64,000 bases of DNA from Ferdinandcohnia sp036962705 (GTDB taxonomy: Bacteria; Bacillota; Bacilli; Bacillales; Bacillaceae_L), in contig NZ_JBALOQ010000013.1 of assembly GCF_036962705.1 (NCBI RefSeq), forward strand, positions 246,414-310,413, written 5' to 3'. Shown one piece after another: positions 25,019 to 34,005 of the stretch. Every line of letters begins with the position of its first letter. Within the stretch, counting starts at the first letter, position 1. The notes under the pieces were generated by a model that saw only the letters and a program-made list of their open reading frames with translations, was not told the DNA's origin and did no database searches. A program made the translations under genes and the position numbers.

Positions 25019-25375
25019 TTATTTTAGGTTGCTTTTTGCAACAGTTGCTAATTCTGCAAATGCTTTTTCATCGCTAACAGCTAGGTCAGCAAGCATTTTG
25101 CGGTTTACTTCGATACCAGCAAGCTTAAGTCCGTGCATTAAACGGCTGTAAGAAAGACCGTTCATACGAGCTGCTGCGTTGATACGAGTAATCCATAGCT
25201 TACGGAAGTCGCGTTTCTTTTGACGACGGTCACGGTAAGCATACATTAATGATTTCATTACTTGTTGGTTTGCAACTTTATATAAAGTGTGTTTTGAACC
25301 AAAATAACCTTTAGCTAATTTTAATACCTTTTTACGACGTTTGCGTGTAACAGTTCCGCCTTTTACTCTTGGCAT
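25019..25375 (-). CDS. rplT: 50S ribosomal protein L20
   Basis: Early-assembly large-subunit protein, 118 residues, basic N-terminus MPRVKGGTVTRKRRKKVLKLAKGYFGSKHTLYK. In Bacillus L20 also represses its own operon by binding the infC leader. Last gene of infC-rpmI-rplT, 38 bp after rpmI. Confidence 0.98.
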   Translation of the reverse strand: MPRVKGGTVTRKRRKKVLKLAKGYFGSKHTLYKVANQQVMKSLMYAYRDRRQKKRDFRKLWITRINAAARMNGLSYSRLMHGLKLAGIEVNRKMLADLAVSDEKAFAELATVAKSNLK

Positions 25376-25413
25376 TTTGTACCCTCCTAGAATCTATATC
25401 AATCGATCATTGA

Positions 25414-25614
25414 TTATTTTAAGTTGTCTAACATGTGGCGAATACGTTTGAAATCGCCTTTGCTTACTAATGAAGCTTTACGAAGCTTACGCTTTTGTTT
25501 TGTAGTTTTATTTCCGAATAAGTGGCTTGTATATGCTTGTGAACGTTTCAGTTTACCAGATCCTGTTTTCTTGAAACGCTTTGCACTTCCACGGTGTGTT
25601 TTCATTTTTGGCAT
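25414..25614 (-). CDS. rpmI: 50S ribosomal protein L35
   Basis: 66 residues, typical L35 (MPKMKTHRGSAKRFKKTGSGKLKR). Middle gene of the infC operon; GGAGGAACTCCC precedes the ATG. Confidence 0.98.
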   Translation of the reverse strand: MPKMKTHRGSAKRFKKTGSGKLKRSQAYTSHLFGNKTTKQKRKLRKASLVSKGDFKRIRHMLDNLK

Positions 25615-25635
25615 AGGGAGTTCCTCCTCAATTCA

Positions 25636-26151
25636 TTACTTTTCGATTTTAGGTGCTAGTACTAAAAACATGCTTCTACCATCCATTTTAGGGTGGGATT
25701 CAATAGTAGCAACTTCAGCACAAGCTTTAGAAAAACGATCTAATACACGTTGACCGATTTCTTTATGTGTAATCGCACGACCTTTAAAGCGAATTGATGC
25801 TTTAACCTTGTCGCCTTTTTCAAGGAATTTAATTGCGTTACGAAGCTTTGTATTAAAATCGTGCTCATCAATTGTCGGACTAAGTCTAACTTCCTTAATG
25901 TTAATAACCTTTTGATTTTTACGAGCTTCTTTTTCCTTCTTCTGTTGCTCAAAACGGAATTTACCGTAGTCCATAATACGACATACAGGTGGTTTCGCAT
26001 TTGGGGCAACCAATACAAGATCAAGATTTGCTCTAGCAGCAATTTCTAATGCTTCAATTTTGGATTTAATTCCTAGCTGATCACCATTTGAACCAATCAA
26101 ACGAACCTCACGGGCACGAATGCCCTCGTTAACCATCATGTCTTTGCTAAT
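25636..26151 (-). CDS. infC: Translation initiation factor IF-3
   Basis: IF-3 keeps ribosomal subunits apart and checks start-codon pairing. Homology begins at (I)SKDMMVNEGIRAREVRLI, as in Geobacillus and B. subtilis IF-3. The in-frame codon before SKD is ATT at 26151, preceded by GGAGGTGG. infC is classically started with a rare AUU in bacteria, so I take ATT. This gives 171 residues with the N-domain, a lysine-rich linker (EQQKKEKEARKNQK) and the C-domain (GDKVKASIRFKGRAITHKE, MDGRSMFLVLAPK). In-frame codons further upstream lie in the leader. Confidence 0.95.
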   Translation of the reverse strand: MSKDMMVNEGIRAREVRLIGSNGDQLGIKSKIEALEIAARANLDLVLVAPNAKPPVCRIMDYGKFRFEQQKKEKEARKNQKVINIKEVRLSPTIDEHDFNTKLRNAIKFLEKGDKVKASIRFKGRAITHKEIGQRVLDRFSKACAEVATIESHPKMDGRSMFLVLAPKIEK

Positions 26152-26371
26152 AATTAGCCACCTCCAAGGTTTTTTAAAGAATGCCTCGTTTGAAATCTTG
26201 CGCATTTTACAGATTTGAGACAAACAAAAAAGTGTGAATGTATACACACCCACACTATTACAATTCATTTACACAATAATGATTAATGAACGTAAGACCT
26301 ACCAACTGCAATTTGCGTCAATCAGGTGAGAAGCGGGTGCCTCTACTTTCTCAAACAAGTATTCAATTACC
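26152..26371 (-). promoter_or_regulatory. L20-type autoregulatory leader of infC operon
   Basis: The 220-nt leader on the minus strand contains AGAGGCACCCGCTTCTCACCTGA, TTGGTAGGTCTTACG, and a stem (GTGTG...CACAC, 26229-26257) followed by a T run. This fits the L20 leader of Firmicutes, where L20 binding promotes premature termination. Recognised from layout and position; a covariance search would confirm. Confidence 0.8.
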
Positions 26372-26377
26372 TTCAAA

Positions 26378-26406
26378 AGTATAACATTTAAGATGGTATC
26401 TGTCAA
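26378..26406 (-). promoter_or_regulatory. SigA-type promoter of infC operon
   Basis: Minus strand perfect TTGACA (26401-26406), 17-bp spacer, TATACT (26378-26383). Confidence 0.92.
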
Positions 26407-26409
26407 ATA

Positions 26410-26451
26410 GTGCAACTAGAATAACACAACGAAATTTATTCTAGCATGCAC
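26410..26451. other. Long hairpin between thrS and infC
   Basis: GTGCA plus CTAGAATAA pair with TTATTCTAG plus TGCAC, giving a 14-bp interrupted stem directly upstream of the infC -35 box. The T run lies on the plus-strand side only, so as a thrS terminator it is weak; it may insulate the infC promoter. Confidence 0.6.
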
Positions 26452-26475
26452 TTTTATGTTTGACAAGAACTTTTT

Positions 26476-28407
26476 TTATTTATTAACTTCTTGGAGGATA
26501 TTTGCAAGGAATGTATCAAAGGCAAGAGTCTCTGATTTTTGCTCGCCATACTTGCGTACGTTTACTGCATTTTCCTTTATTTCATTGTCCCCTACAACAA
26601 GCATAAATGGAACTTTTTGCATCTGAGCTTCTCGAATCTTATAGCCGATTTTTTCATCGCGATCATCTATTTCTACGCGTAAACCTTCTGCTTGAAGTTT
26701 CTCTTGGACATTCTTCGCATAGTCTAAATGAACGTCTGGAGAAACTGGAATAACTTGAACTTGCACAGGTGCTAACCAAGTTGGGAATGCGCCTTTGTAT
26801 TCTTCGATTAAATAAGCAACGAAGCGTTCCATTGTTGATACAACACCACGGTGAATAACGACTGGACGATGTTGTTTTCCATCTTCACCGACATATGTTA
26901 AATCAAAGCGTTCAGGTAATAAGAAGTCAAGCTGAACAGTTGAAAGTGTTTCATCTTTTCCAAGAGCTGTACGAACTTGTACATCAAGCTTAGGACCATA
27001 AAAAGCTGCTTCACCTTCTGCCTCGAAATAATCAAGGCCAAGGTCGTCCATCGCCGCCTTTAACATAGCTTGTGCTTTTTCCCACATCGCATCATCATCG
27101 AAATATTTTTCAGTATCCGCTGGGTCGCGATAAGAAAGTCGGAAACTGTAGTCTTTAATATCAAAGTCTTTATATACCTCTAAAATAAGGTTAACAACGC
27201 GTTTGAACTCTTCTTGAATTTGGTCAGGACGAACGAAGATATGTGCATCATTAAGTGTCATCCCTCTAACACGCTGTAGACCTGAAAGTGCTCCACTCAT
27301 TTCATAACGGTGCATTGTTCCTAATTCAGCAATACGGATTGGAAGCTTGCGATAGCTGTGAATGCCATTTTTATAGATCATCATATGGTGCGGGCAATTC
27401 ATTGGACGTAGGACAAGCTCTTCATTATCCATTTCCATTACAGGGAACATGTCATCTTGATAATGATCCCAGTGACCTGATGTTTTATAAAGATCAACAT
27501 TTGCTAGAACAGGTGTATAAACATGATCATAGCCAAGTCTAACTTCTTTATCAACGATATATCGTTCGATAACACGACGAATAGTCGCACCTTTTGGAAG
27601 CCATAATGGCAAGCCTTGACCTACTTTTTGTGAGTTTGTAAAAAGGCTTAGTTCCTTACCCAATTTACGATGGTCGCGCTCTTTAGCCTCTTCAAGTAAA
27701 CGTAAATATTCATCAAGGTCGGCCTTTTTAAAGAATGCTGTCCCATAAATTCGTTGAAGCATTTTATTGTCACTATCGCCACGCCAGTATGCACCAGCAA
27801 TGCTTAATAGCTTAAATTCTTTAATTTTTCCTGTAGAAGGAACATGAACACCACGGCAAAGGTCAAAGAATTCACCTTGTTCGTAAATAGTTAATGTATC
27901 TCCTTCTGGAATATCTTGAATCAGCTCAAGCTTAAGCTCATCACCAATCTCTTCGTATCGACGAATCGCTTCATCTCGTGAAACCTCAACACGGTGAATT
28001 TCAAGATTTTCATTAACGATTTTCTTCATTTCTTTTTCAATTTCAGGCAAATCTTCAGGTGTTAATGACTTTTCCATATCAATATCATAGTAGAAGCCAT
28101 TTTCAATAACCGGGCCCACACCAAGCTTAACGTCTTTGTATAGACGCTTAATCGCTTGAGCCATCAAGTGAGCTGTACTGTGTCGCATGATTTCTAATGC
28201 TGCATCAGTATCTTGGGTAATGATTGCTATTTCACCATCTTCATGGATTTCAGTTCGCAAATCAATTTCCTCGCCGTTGAATTTACCAGCATATGATTTT
28301 TTCTTAAGTCCTGGGCTGATTGAGCCTGCAATTTCTTCGGTTGTTGTTCCTTTAGGAAACTCCTTCACTGCACCGTCTGGGAATGTAATTTTTACTACAT
28401 CTGACAT
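26476..28407 (-). CDS. thrS: Threonyl-tRNA synthetase
   Basis: Charges tRNA-Thr. The 643 residues begin with TGS (about 1-62, ITFPDGAVKEFPKGTTTEEIA) and the second additional editing domain with HSTAHLMAQAIKRLY. The class II core has FNRP-type motif 2 (RIAELGTMHRYEMSGALSGLQRVRGMTLNDAHIF) and HRGVVSTMERFVAYLIEEY. The anticodon-binding domain is C-terminal. It is monocistronic under a Thr T-box leader. Confidence 0.98.
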   Translation of the reverse strand: MSDVVKITFPDGAVKEFPKGTTTEEIAGSISPGLKKKSYAGKFNGEEIDLRTEIHEDGEIAIITQDTDAALEIMRHSTAHLMAQAIKRLYKDVKLGVGPVIENGFYYDIDMEKSLTPEDLPEIEKEMKKIVNENLEIHRVEVSRDEAIRRYEEIGDELKLELIQDIPEGDTLTIYEQGEFFDLCRGVHVPSTGKIKEFKLLSIAGAYWRGDSDNKMLQRIYGTAFFKKADLDEYLRLLEEAKERDHRKLGKELSLFTNSQKVGQGLPLWLPKGATIRRVIERYIVDKEVRLGYDHVYTPVLANVDLYKTSGHWDHYQDDMFPVMEMDNEELVLRPMNCPHHMMIYKNGIHSYRKLPIRIAELGTMHRYEMSGALSGLQRVRGMTLNDAHIFVRPDQIQEEFKRVVNLILEVYKDFDIKDYSFRLSYRDPADTEKYFDDDAMWEKAQAMLKAAMDDLGLDYFEAEGEAAFYGPKLDVQVRTALGKDETLSTVQLDFLLPERFDLTYVGEDGKQHRPVVIHRGVVSTMERFVAYLIEEYKGAFPTWLAPVQVQVIPVSPDVHLDYAKNVQEKLQAEGLRVEIDDRDEKIGYKIREAQMQKVPFMLVVGDNEIKENAVNVRKYGEQKSETLAFDTFLANILQEVNK

Positions 28408-28436
28408 CAGTTTTCAACTCCTTTTTCTTTATGAAA

Positions 28437-28690
28437 ATAAAAAATACCCGTCCCTATAAAAAAGGGACGAGTATATGTATCGTGGTTCCACCCTTGTTTC
28501 CATGTCAGACACAAGTCTATCCATGGCTCAAGAAATAAGTAACGGTTATCCCGTCAGCAATTACAGCTTTGATAAACAAAGGTTCACTACTGAAGTTTAG
28601 AGGTGGTAATCGTATCATTCGTGTTAGGAAGCTTCCAGCCATGTCTTCCCTCTCTGAAAACCGTAATCATACCATCGTGTCCTCATCATA
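28437..28690 (-). promoter_or_regulatory. T-box leader, Thr specific
   Basis: Minus strand core AAGGGTGGAACCACG (about 28480-28494) precedes a terminator (TACTCGTCCC...GGGACGGGTA with T run, 28439-28474). The specifier region reads GATTACCACCTC, placing an ACC (Thr) codon at 28605-28607 in the same context (followed by ACCTCT) as the Phe codon in the pheS leader. Confidence 0.92.
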
Positions 28691-28729
28691 ACTTTTAAAT
28701 TATTAATGTAGTATTTGCAATATGTAGGT

Positions 28730-28758
28730 ATTATAGTCTTATTTAAAAGTTAAATCAA
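28730..28758 (-). promoter_or_regulatory. SigA-type promoter of thrS
   Basis: Minus strand TTGATT (28753-28758), 17-bp spacer, TATAAT (28730-28735). Confidence 0.8.
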
Positions 28759-28774
28759 GGGCACTTGACATATT

Positions 28775-29635
28775 TTATATTTTTTTTGCTTTAAGACGTC
28801 TATTTTCAAAAGACTTTTTTGTATAAATCGTTACATTTTCCAAGAATATATTATGAATGGTTTGAACCATCCCATTATCAATCTGATCTGTATAAATTGA
28901 TATCGATTTTGGTGCAATCGATACTAGAGGTGCCAAAACTGCGGAATCAATATACATCGGTTGGTGCAAAATTAATTTACGATCAATAAATTTAAATAGC
29001 TCATCTCGTTTAATTTCAGTAAATTCCTGATTAAAAAAATAAAATTGTTCATCATGGAAAATATGTAATTGGTCAAGCTTCGGTTCCCGTTTTTCCCGAA
29101 ATTCTCGCAATCCTTGAATAAATGTCTGATACTCCTGCTCTAGCTTGTACTCGTCAATTGCTGACTCTACAATTTGTAATAATGCCTCATTATACGAGCG
29201 CATGCGAAACTTTAAAAACGATTCGAAGGAAAAAGAAATGGGAACCTGCAGGAAATCGTGAAGCGCTTCCGCTATTAGTTGTTCCCGTGGAACGACATCC
29301 TGTACACCAGGTATATCAGGGTTATTCCCATCCATCAATGCTTTAGAAATTTCTAAAATTTGTTTTTTCTCTTCATAATCGGTAAAGTAAAATAAGTTTT
29401 CAATATAATCAAGAATCCAATTATCTTCATTATTTTTGATAATAAATTCGGTCATAACTGGAATGATAACAACCTGTATTGCATATTGTGTTTGTTCTGA
29501 TGCAAAAACAGACACCACGTTTTCTTCTTCATTTACAACCTCTATGTAATCTATAGAAAGAGCTTTTATCTTTCTTAGTAAGCTCTTATACATTTTTTGT
29601 GCATCTGTGATTTCTTGAAAATGCATTTCAATCAA
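28775..29635 (-). CDS. ytxC: YtxC-family sporulation protein
   Basis: A 286-residue soluble protein like YtxC, found next to dnaI in spore formers. No catalytic motif is visible. The middle part (FSFESFLKFRMRSYNEALLQIVESAIDEYKLEQEYQ) is the recognisable family core, and the C-terminus is basic. The TTG start at 29635 follows AGGGGGGG. It is separated from dnaI by repeat copy 3 and a terminator. Molecular role unknown. Confidence 0.82.
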   Translation of the reverse strand: MIEMHFQEITDAQKMYKSLLRKIKALSIDYIEVVNEEENVVSVFASEQTQYAIQVVIIPVMTEFIIKNNEDNWILDYIENLFYFTDYEEKKQILEISKALMDGNNPDIPGVQDVVPREQLIAEALHDFLQVPISFSFESFLKFRMRSYNEALLQIVESAIDEYKLEQEYQTFIQGLREFREKREPKLDQLHIFHDEQFYFFNQEFTEIKRDELFKFIDRKLILHQPMYIDSAVLAPLVSIAPKSISIYTDQIDNGMVQTIHNIFLENVTIYTKKSFENRRLKAKKI

Positions 29636-29708
29636 GCTAGTCCCCCCCTAATAGCCAATACCATTACCCTGTTAAATGTATATGGTACAAGGGACAACTT
29701 TAGAATAT

Positions 29709-29738
29709 AAAAAAAGCTATCCCTTTTTTTGAGATAGC
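29709..29738 (-). terminator. Terminator downstream of dnaI
   Basis: GCTATC/GATAGC stem followed by a T run on the minus strand. It lies at the far side of repeat copy 3, 13 bp beyond the end of the repeat. Confidence 0.75.
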
Positions 29739-29751
29739 CGTTTGCTCGAAT

Positions 29752-29940
29752 AAAATGCGCCTTCGCGTATTTGCGCCCGATTTTTAGGCCCACAGGAAGT
29801 GGGTCATAAAGACGTTGCCACAGGATGTGACGTTTTTAGTCTTTGATCTTACTGCTCGAAAAATTCCCTCTGAAAAATCGTGGCATCTGCCTGAGGCTCT
29901 AACTTTATTCAGCCGGGTTCAAACCGGCTGAATAAAGTTA
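29752..29940 (-). repeat. Intergenic structured repeat, copy 3
   Basis: 189 bp. Long distal module but short proximal loop (only CCGG...CCGG between the 13-bp arms). Its first TAA (29938-29940) is the dnaI stop codon. The distal end reads aaaatgcgcc/gcgtatttg, a slightly eroded end hairpin. Confidence 0.9.
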
Positions 29941-30867
29941 GTAACGACGGTTTTTTCCTTTAAGTTCAACTGGTTTCGCTAAAAATTTAATTCGTTCCAT
30001 AATTCTAGCCGCTTTTACTTTTTCCTCTTCACCACGTTGTGTATATGATAAGTGGTGTTCAAGACCTTTCATATCAAAATTTGATGTGAAGAAGGTCGGT
30101 AAATTTTCAAGCATACGATATTGTAATATACTTCCAAGAATATCATCTCTCATCCAGCTAGACATGGATTCTGCTCCAATATCATCAAGCATTAACACTG
30201 GAACCTTTTTAACTGCGTCAATTTTCGAATTGATGGATTGGTCCTGTAAGGATCCTTTTAGTTCTCTCATAAATTCAGGTACATATACGAGCATTGAAGC
30301 AACTTTCTTTTGTGCCAAACCATTTGCAAGTGCTCCAAGAAAATAAGTTTTTCCAATTCCAAATGAACCGTACAAATATAGACCTTGCATCCGTTTACCC
30401 GGTTCATAATGATCAAGAAATTCCTGGATTAATAAAATCGCATCAGAACGTCCTTCATCAAATTCAATGGATTCAAGGGATGCATCAAGAATGTCCTTTG
30501 GAACATACATACTTTTGATTAATGATTTATATTTAACCTGTTCATCATGCATTACCTTTTTCGGACATCTTTCATAACTTAAATCAATTGAATTTCCTTT
30601 AAGTTCGAGATGAGGATGATATCCCTGTAGCATGTTTTTACAAGTATCCAGGCTTTCACATTTCGTACATTCCTTACTTTGGTTAATATACTCGTACAGT
30701 TTTCCAAGACTTCTATTGATTGTGTCATTCGTGATTACGTCTTGATGGACATTTATAAAGTCCCTTACCTCAGGATTATTCAATACTTCATGCTTGATTT
30801 GCTCATACCGCTGTTGAAAACCAGTATTATTTGATAGTTTTTTTAATGAATCCTGAATCGGCTTCAT
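29938..30867 (-). CDS. dnaI: Primosomal protein DnaI (helicase loader)
   Basis: AAA+ ATPase that loads the DnaC replicative helicase in Firmicutes, 309 residues. The N-terminal part has a cysteine cluster (CTKCESLDTCKNM and a later Cys in YERCPKK) consistent with the known zinc-binding helicase-interaction domain. The AAA+ part has Walker A GSFGIGKT and Walker B VLMLDDIGAES. It is preceded by dnaB with a 15-bp gap. The stop codon belongs to repeat copy 3. Confidence 0.96.
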   Translation of the reverse strand: MKPIQDSLKKLSNNTGFQQRYEQIKHEVLNNPEVRDFINVHQDVITNDTINRSLGKLYEYINQSKECTKCESLDTCKNMLQGYHPHLELKGNSIDLSYERCPKKVMHDEQVKYKSLIKSMYVPKDILDASLESIEFDEGRSDAILLIQEFLDHYEPGKRMQGLYLYGSFGIGKTYFLGALANGLAQKKVASMLVYVPEFMRELKGSLQDQSINSKIDAVKKVPVLMLDDIGAESMSSWMRDDILGSILQYRMLENLPTFFTSNFDMKGLEHHLSYTQRGEEEKVKAARIMERIKFLAKPVELKGKNRRY

Positions 30868-30882
30868 GTCCTCACCCCCATC

Positions 30883-32274
30883 TTACTTTTTAATTTTCTT
30901 CAGTCTTTCCTCAAATAATCTCTTCTTTTCCTCAAACGAAGGATCATACGTATCTTCCTGTTTTGGAGTTTCTACTTGTGTTGTTTCTTCATCTTGTTTT
31001 AACCAATCAGGCAGTAATTCTTTACGTATCGGCTGCCTTTTGTATTTACTTGCTTTTTTATCAGCAGTCCAATTATGCTTTTTCGCTGTTTCCATTGCAT
31101 CTTTTACTGTCTTAATATCCAAACGCGCCCAGTTGCTCGCTATGGTTTCAATATAGGACTTTGTTAGTCTCATATCCGATTTTAACATGACATAATATAA
31201 CAGTACATTCACAACACCTGGAAGAAGGTTTTGTCGGAACATTACATCTTCAATGATTTTCAATTCCGAGACAGACGGCTGTGCTCCTCCAGAAACATCA
31301 ATTAGAAACTCCTTTGGTGAGATTCTTTCAAGCTTTTGAATTAATTCCTCTTCCTTTGTTTGCGGGACTTTATTTACCATAGTTTGGTTAGGTAGTGGTT
31401 GAACTTTTTCAGTCAGTGTAGGTAATTCATTGCCTGTTTCAAATTGATACCAATCCCTTGAAGCTCTTCTTAATTTTTCAATATCAATTTTTTCATTTGG
31501 GTCAAGTGCACTCATGACAATCCCCTGCATTTCAATTGGATCGATTCCGTATAGGAAGGAGAGCTTTGTGATAGCCTCTTTTACTCTAGGAGTAATTGAT
31601 TTTTGGGGAATCATTACTTCGGAAATTCCTGCAAAGAACAAATCAAAATTAAAGCTCACATTTTCAATTAAAAGCTTTTTCTCCTCACTTCGGTCCATGA
31701 ATTCTGTATTGTCATCCCGTTCAAGATTATGATTCATTTCATCACTAATCGTGGAAATCATTTTCGAGACTTTAACCGATTCAAATACTTCGCTAAACGC
31801 TTTTGTAATTGGTTTGTACGAGTTTAAATCTAGTTCATTATCAGAAAAGAACTGCTTAAGTTTAAAAAATTTACTCTTACCAAGCCTGTTATATAAGTAA
31901 ACGTTGAGAACACCATCCGTAAAAAAGGCTCTCGGGGAAAGGGGGGCTTGGAGCTCATAAATAAAACTTCTTGAATCTTCATCAGACTTCACAAATGTTT
32001 TTAATAGGCCAATGCCTTCTAGCTTTAAGCGTTCTTGATAAATTTCCTCTAGATTCGTTTGAAGAAGGGCCATTAACGTATAATGGGTGCTTTCCTCACT
32101 CCAAAGTCGGTTTTGCTCCAATTCACTCCACAGGGTCATATAAAGACTGAAGGCTTTCATTCCAATTAGAGGCTGGTATAGCAATGATATAACTTTCCGA
32201 TCATAGTCATGCATAAGGTCTGCAGCATGAACGATATAGCGATCAACTGGTACTAATTCCTTCCAATGCTCCAT
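30883..32274 (-). CDS. dnaB: Replication initiation and membrane attachment protein DnaB
   Basis: Firmicute DnaB (not the helicase) works with DnaD and DnaI in helicase loading at oriC and restart sites. 463 residues. The N-terminal winged-helix part (HWKELVPVDRYIV...LYQPLIGMKAFSLYMTLWSELEQNRLW) matches B. subtilis. The C-terminal DnaD-like domain includes YDIxD-type sequence near LKSDMRLTKSYIETIASNWARLDIKT. ATG 32274 follows AAAGG at ten bases. Repeat copy 4 ends only 31 bp upstream, so the leader of this gene is mostly repeat DNA. Confidence 0.94.
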   Translation of the reverse strand: MEHWKELVPVDRYIVHAADLMHDYDRKVISLLYQPLIGMKAFSLYMTLWSELEQNRLWSEESTHYTLMALLQTNLEEIYQERLKLEGIGLLKTFVKSDEDSRSFIYELQAPLSPRAFFTDGVLNVYLYNRLGKSKFFKLKQFFSDNELDLNSYKPITKAFSEVFESVKVSKMISTISDEMNHNLERDDNTEFMDRSEEKKLLIENVSFNFDLFFAGISEVMIPQKSITPRVKEAITKLSFLYGIDPIEMQGIVMSALDPNEKIDIEKLRRASRDWYQFETGNELPTLTEKVQPLPNQTMVNKVPQTKEEELIQKLERISPKEFLIDVSGGAQPSVSELKIIEDVMFRQNLLPGVVNVLLYYVMLKSDMRLTKSYIETIASNWARLDIKTVKDAMETAKKHNWTADKKASKYKRQPIRKELLPDWLKQDEETTQVETPKQEDTYDPSFEEKKRLFEERLKKIKK

Positions 32275-32305
32275 TTCATCAAAGCCTTTCATTTCTACTA
32301 ATAGA

Positions 32306-32546
32306 TCAAATGCGCCTTGGCGTATTTGCGCCCAGGTTTTTTAGGCCCACAAGATGTGGGTCACAAAGACGAAGACATCAGGATGTGGCGTTCTTAGTCT
32401 TCGATCCTTTTGCTCGAAAAGTTACCTTTTCTGTGGCATCCGCCGGAGGCTAACTTAATTCAGCCAGGATTTGAATCAACATTAATATTGTATACTTTTT
32501 TCATTATCCCACTTGTCCAAGTATGGACTTCTGCTGAATAAAGTTA
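32306..32546 (-). repeat. Intergenic structured repeat, copy 4 (divergent long form)
   Basis: 241 bp between nrdR and dnaB. Long proximal and distal modules. It differs from most copies by an extra A:T pair in the inner helix (CAG/CTG) and an altered third hairpin (GAAGACATC...GATGTGGCG). It is the one gene-oriented copy not abutting a stop codon: 29 bp and a terminator separate it from nrdR. Confidence 0.88.
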
Positions 32547-32575
32547 AAAAAGAGCTTAAAAAGATTCTTAAGCCC
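32546..32575 (-). terminator. Terminator after nrdR
   Basis: GCTTAA/TTAAGC stem right after the nrdR stop, with a T run on the minus strand. Confidence 0.65.
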
Positions 32576-33034
32576 TTAGCGTTCCCGTTTAATTAATTCC
32601 TTTAATTCATCAATAAACACATTAATATCTTTAAACTGACGGTATACGGATGCAAATCGAACATATGCCACTTCATCCACTTTGGCCAAATGATTCATTA
32701 CATACTCACCAATAATATCGCTATGCACTTCTGCAATCCCTTGACTTCGAAGTTCCTTTTCAACCTCGTGGGTAATATCCTCTAATTGTTTTAAGGAAAC
32801 CGGACGTTTTTCACATGCTTTAATAAGTCCACGCAGCATCTTTTCTCTACTAAATTCCTCGCGCGTTCCTTCTTTTTTTACGACAATCAACGGAATTTCT
32901 TCCACTTTTTCAAATGTTGTAAAACGATATTGGCATTTTTCGCATTCGCGTCTTCTGCGGATTGAACGACTATCATCAACTGGACGTGAATCCAACACTC
33001 TTGTTCCATTATGATTACAAGATGGGCATCTCAT
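32576..33034 (-). CDS. nrdR: Transcriptional repressor NrdR
   Basis: Zinc-ribbon plus ATP-cone repressor of ribonucleotide reductase genes, 152 residues. MRCPSCNHNG and CEKCQYRFTTFEK give the four-cysteine ribbon, followed by RRRECEK and an ATP-cone (LIVVKKEGTREEFSREKML...). ATG 33034 is eight bases after AAGGGAG. In B. subtilis this gene also heads the dnaB-dnaI cluster, so replication and dNTP supply are linked by position. Confidence 0.97.
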   Translation of the reverse strand: MRCPSCNHNGTRVLDSRPVDDSRSIRRRRECEKCQYRFTTFEKVEEIPLIVVKKEGTREEFSREKMLRGLIKACEKRPVSLKQLEDITHEVEKELRSQGIAEVHSDIIGEYVMNHLAKVDEVAYVRFASVYRQFKDINVFIDELKELIKRER

Positions 33035-33128
33035 TGTAACAACTCCCTTCCAAGGAGATCTCTTTGTATTTATCATATAAGAAAGATTTTTGTAGGACAA
33101 GGGCTTATACTTGTAAATTATGCTGTTC

Positions 33129-33512
33129 TTAAGATTCTCCCTTTCCGCTTAGCGGAAGCTCTTTATCTAAGTGTTGATATAAATTCATGATAACCTTTCG
33201 GCTATAGCCAAAGTCGATCGGTAGCAATAATGTCTCCGTCGTGACAGCAAAGTCAATTGCTGTTTCAAATGGTCTAACAGAGACGATGGTTGCTACAACA
33301 AAGGCTTTTCTTCCTTTTTTGATCGAGATGCTGATTTCTCCTCGTTCTTCTGATACAGAGTTAATATGATAGCCATCTAAATTATTTATAACCTTTTTTA
33401 CTGCTTCGATTGCTTTTTTATTAGTTATTTTATAATAATGACTTCTCAAAAGCTCGTCCGAATGTTTGTCCCTTGTTTCACTGTGGTTAGAAAAAAACGC
33501 TTGCAATCCCAT
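33129..33512 (-). CDS. Conserved hypothetical cytosolic protein
   Basis: A 127-residue soluble protein I do not firmly recognise. The pattern of an amphipathic helix, a strand-rich middle (GEISISIKKGRKAFVVATIVSVRPFETAIDFAVTTETLLLPIDFGYSRKVIMNLYQHLDKEL) and a C-terminal helix is weakly reminiscent of DUF1499-type proteins, which is inference only. ATG 33512 is eight bases after AAGGAG. It lies between speD and nrdR. Confidence 0.65.
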   Translation of the reverse strand: MGLQAFFSNHSETRDKHSDELLRSHYYKITNKKAIEAVKKVINNLDGYHINSVSEERGEISISIKKGRKAFVVATIVSVRPFETAIDFAVTTETLLLPIDFGYSRKVIMNLYQHLDKELPLSGKGES

Positions 33513-33564
33513 TTGTTCCACTCCTTATTAATCCTATATATTAAATTATGTAAGCTGAAAATGT

Positions 33565-33594
33565 AAAAAAAGAGGTGTAATTAATACACCTCTT
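33565..33594 (-). terminator. Terminator of speD
   Basis: AAGAGGTGTA/TACACCTCTT stem with a T run on the minus strand, 28 bp past the speD stop. Confidence 0.9.
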
Positions 33595-33621
33595 ACTATT
33601 TTAGATGATTCTTATTTATTT

Positions 33622-34005
33622 TTAAAGTACTTTAACTTGTGCTGGTTTTACTTGTACTGGGCCCATGCCACGTGGAAGTTCAATATTCTCGCGCGTTTGT
33701 GCACCAAGTGCCTCGGCAATATAGTCTGCAGCAATATTCGGATCTAAATCTCCACATGTGTATACATCAATACTTGCATATCCATGTTCAGGAAAACTGT
33801 GAATCGTTAAATGTGATTCCGAAATGATAACCACACCACTTACTCCCTGTGGAGCAAATTTGTGAAATGCTACCTCACGAATTTCTGCACCTGACTTAAG
33901 TGCTGCCTGAACAAATGTTTCTTCAATTCCTTGCATGTCATTTAATTTTTCAAAATCGCAACCCCATAATTCAGAGATTACATGACGTCCCATAGTTTCC
34001 ATCAT
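33622..34005 (-). CDS. speD: S-adenosylmethionine decarboxylase proenzyme
   Basis: Makes decarboxylated SAM, the aminopropyl donor for spermidine. The 127-residue proenzyme self-cleaves before the serine in IISESHLTIHSFPEH, generating the pyruvoyl group; sequence is near identical to B. subtilis SpeD. GAGGGGG precedes two adjacent ATG codons, so the start could be one residue later. It is monocistronic, with an unusual 140-nt structured leader and its own promoter and terminator. Confidence 0.97.
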   Translation of the reverse strand: MMETMGRHVISELWGCDFEKLNDMQGIEETFVQAALKSGAEIREVAFHKFAPQGVSGVVIISESHLTIHSFPEHGYASIDVYTCGDLDPNIAADYIAEALGAQTRENIELPRGMGPVQVKPAQVKVL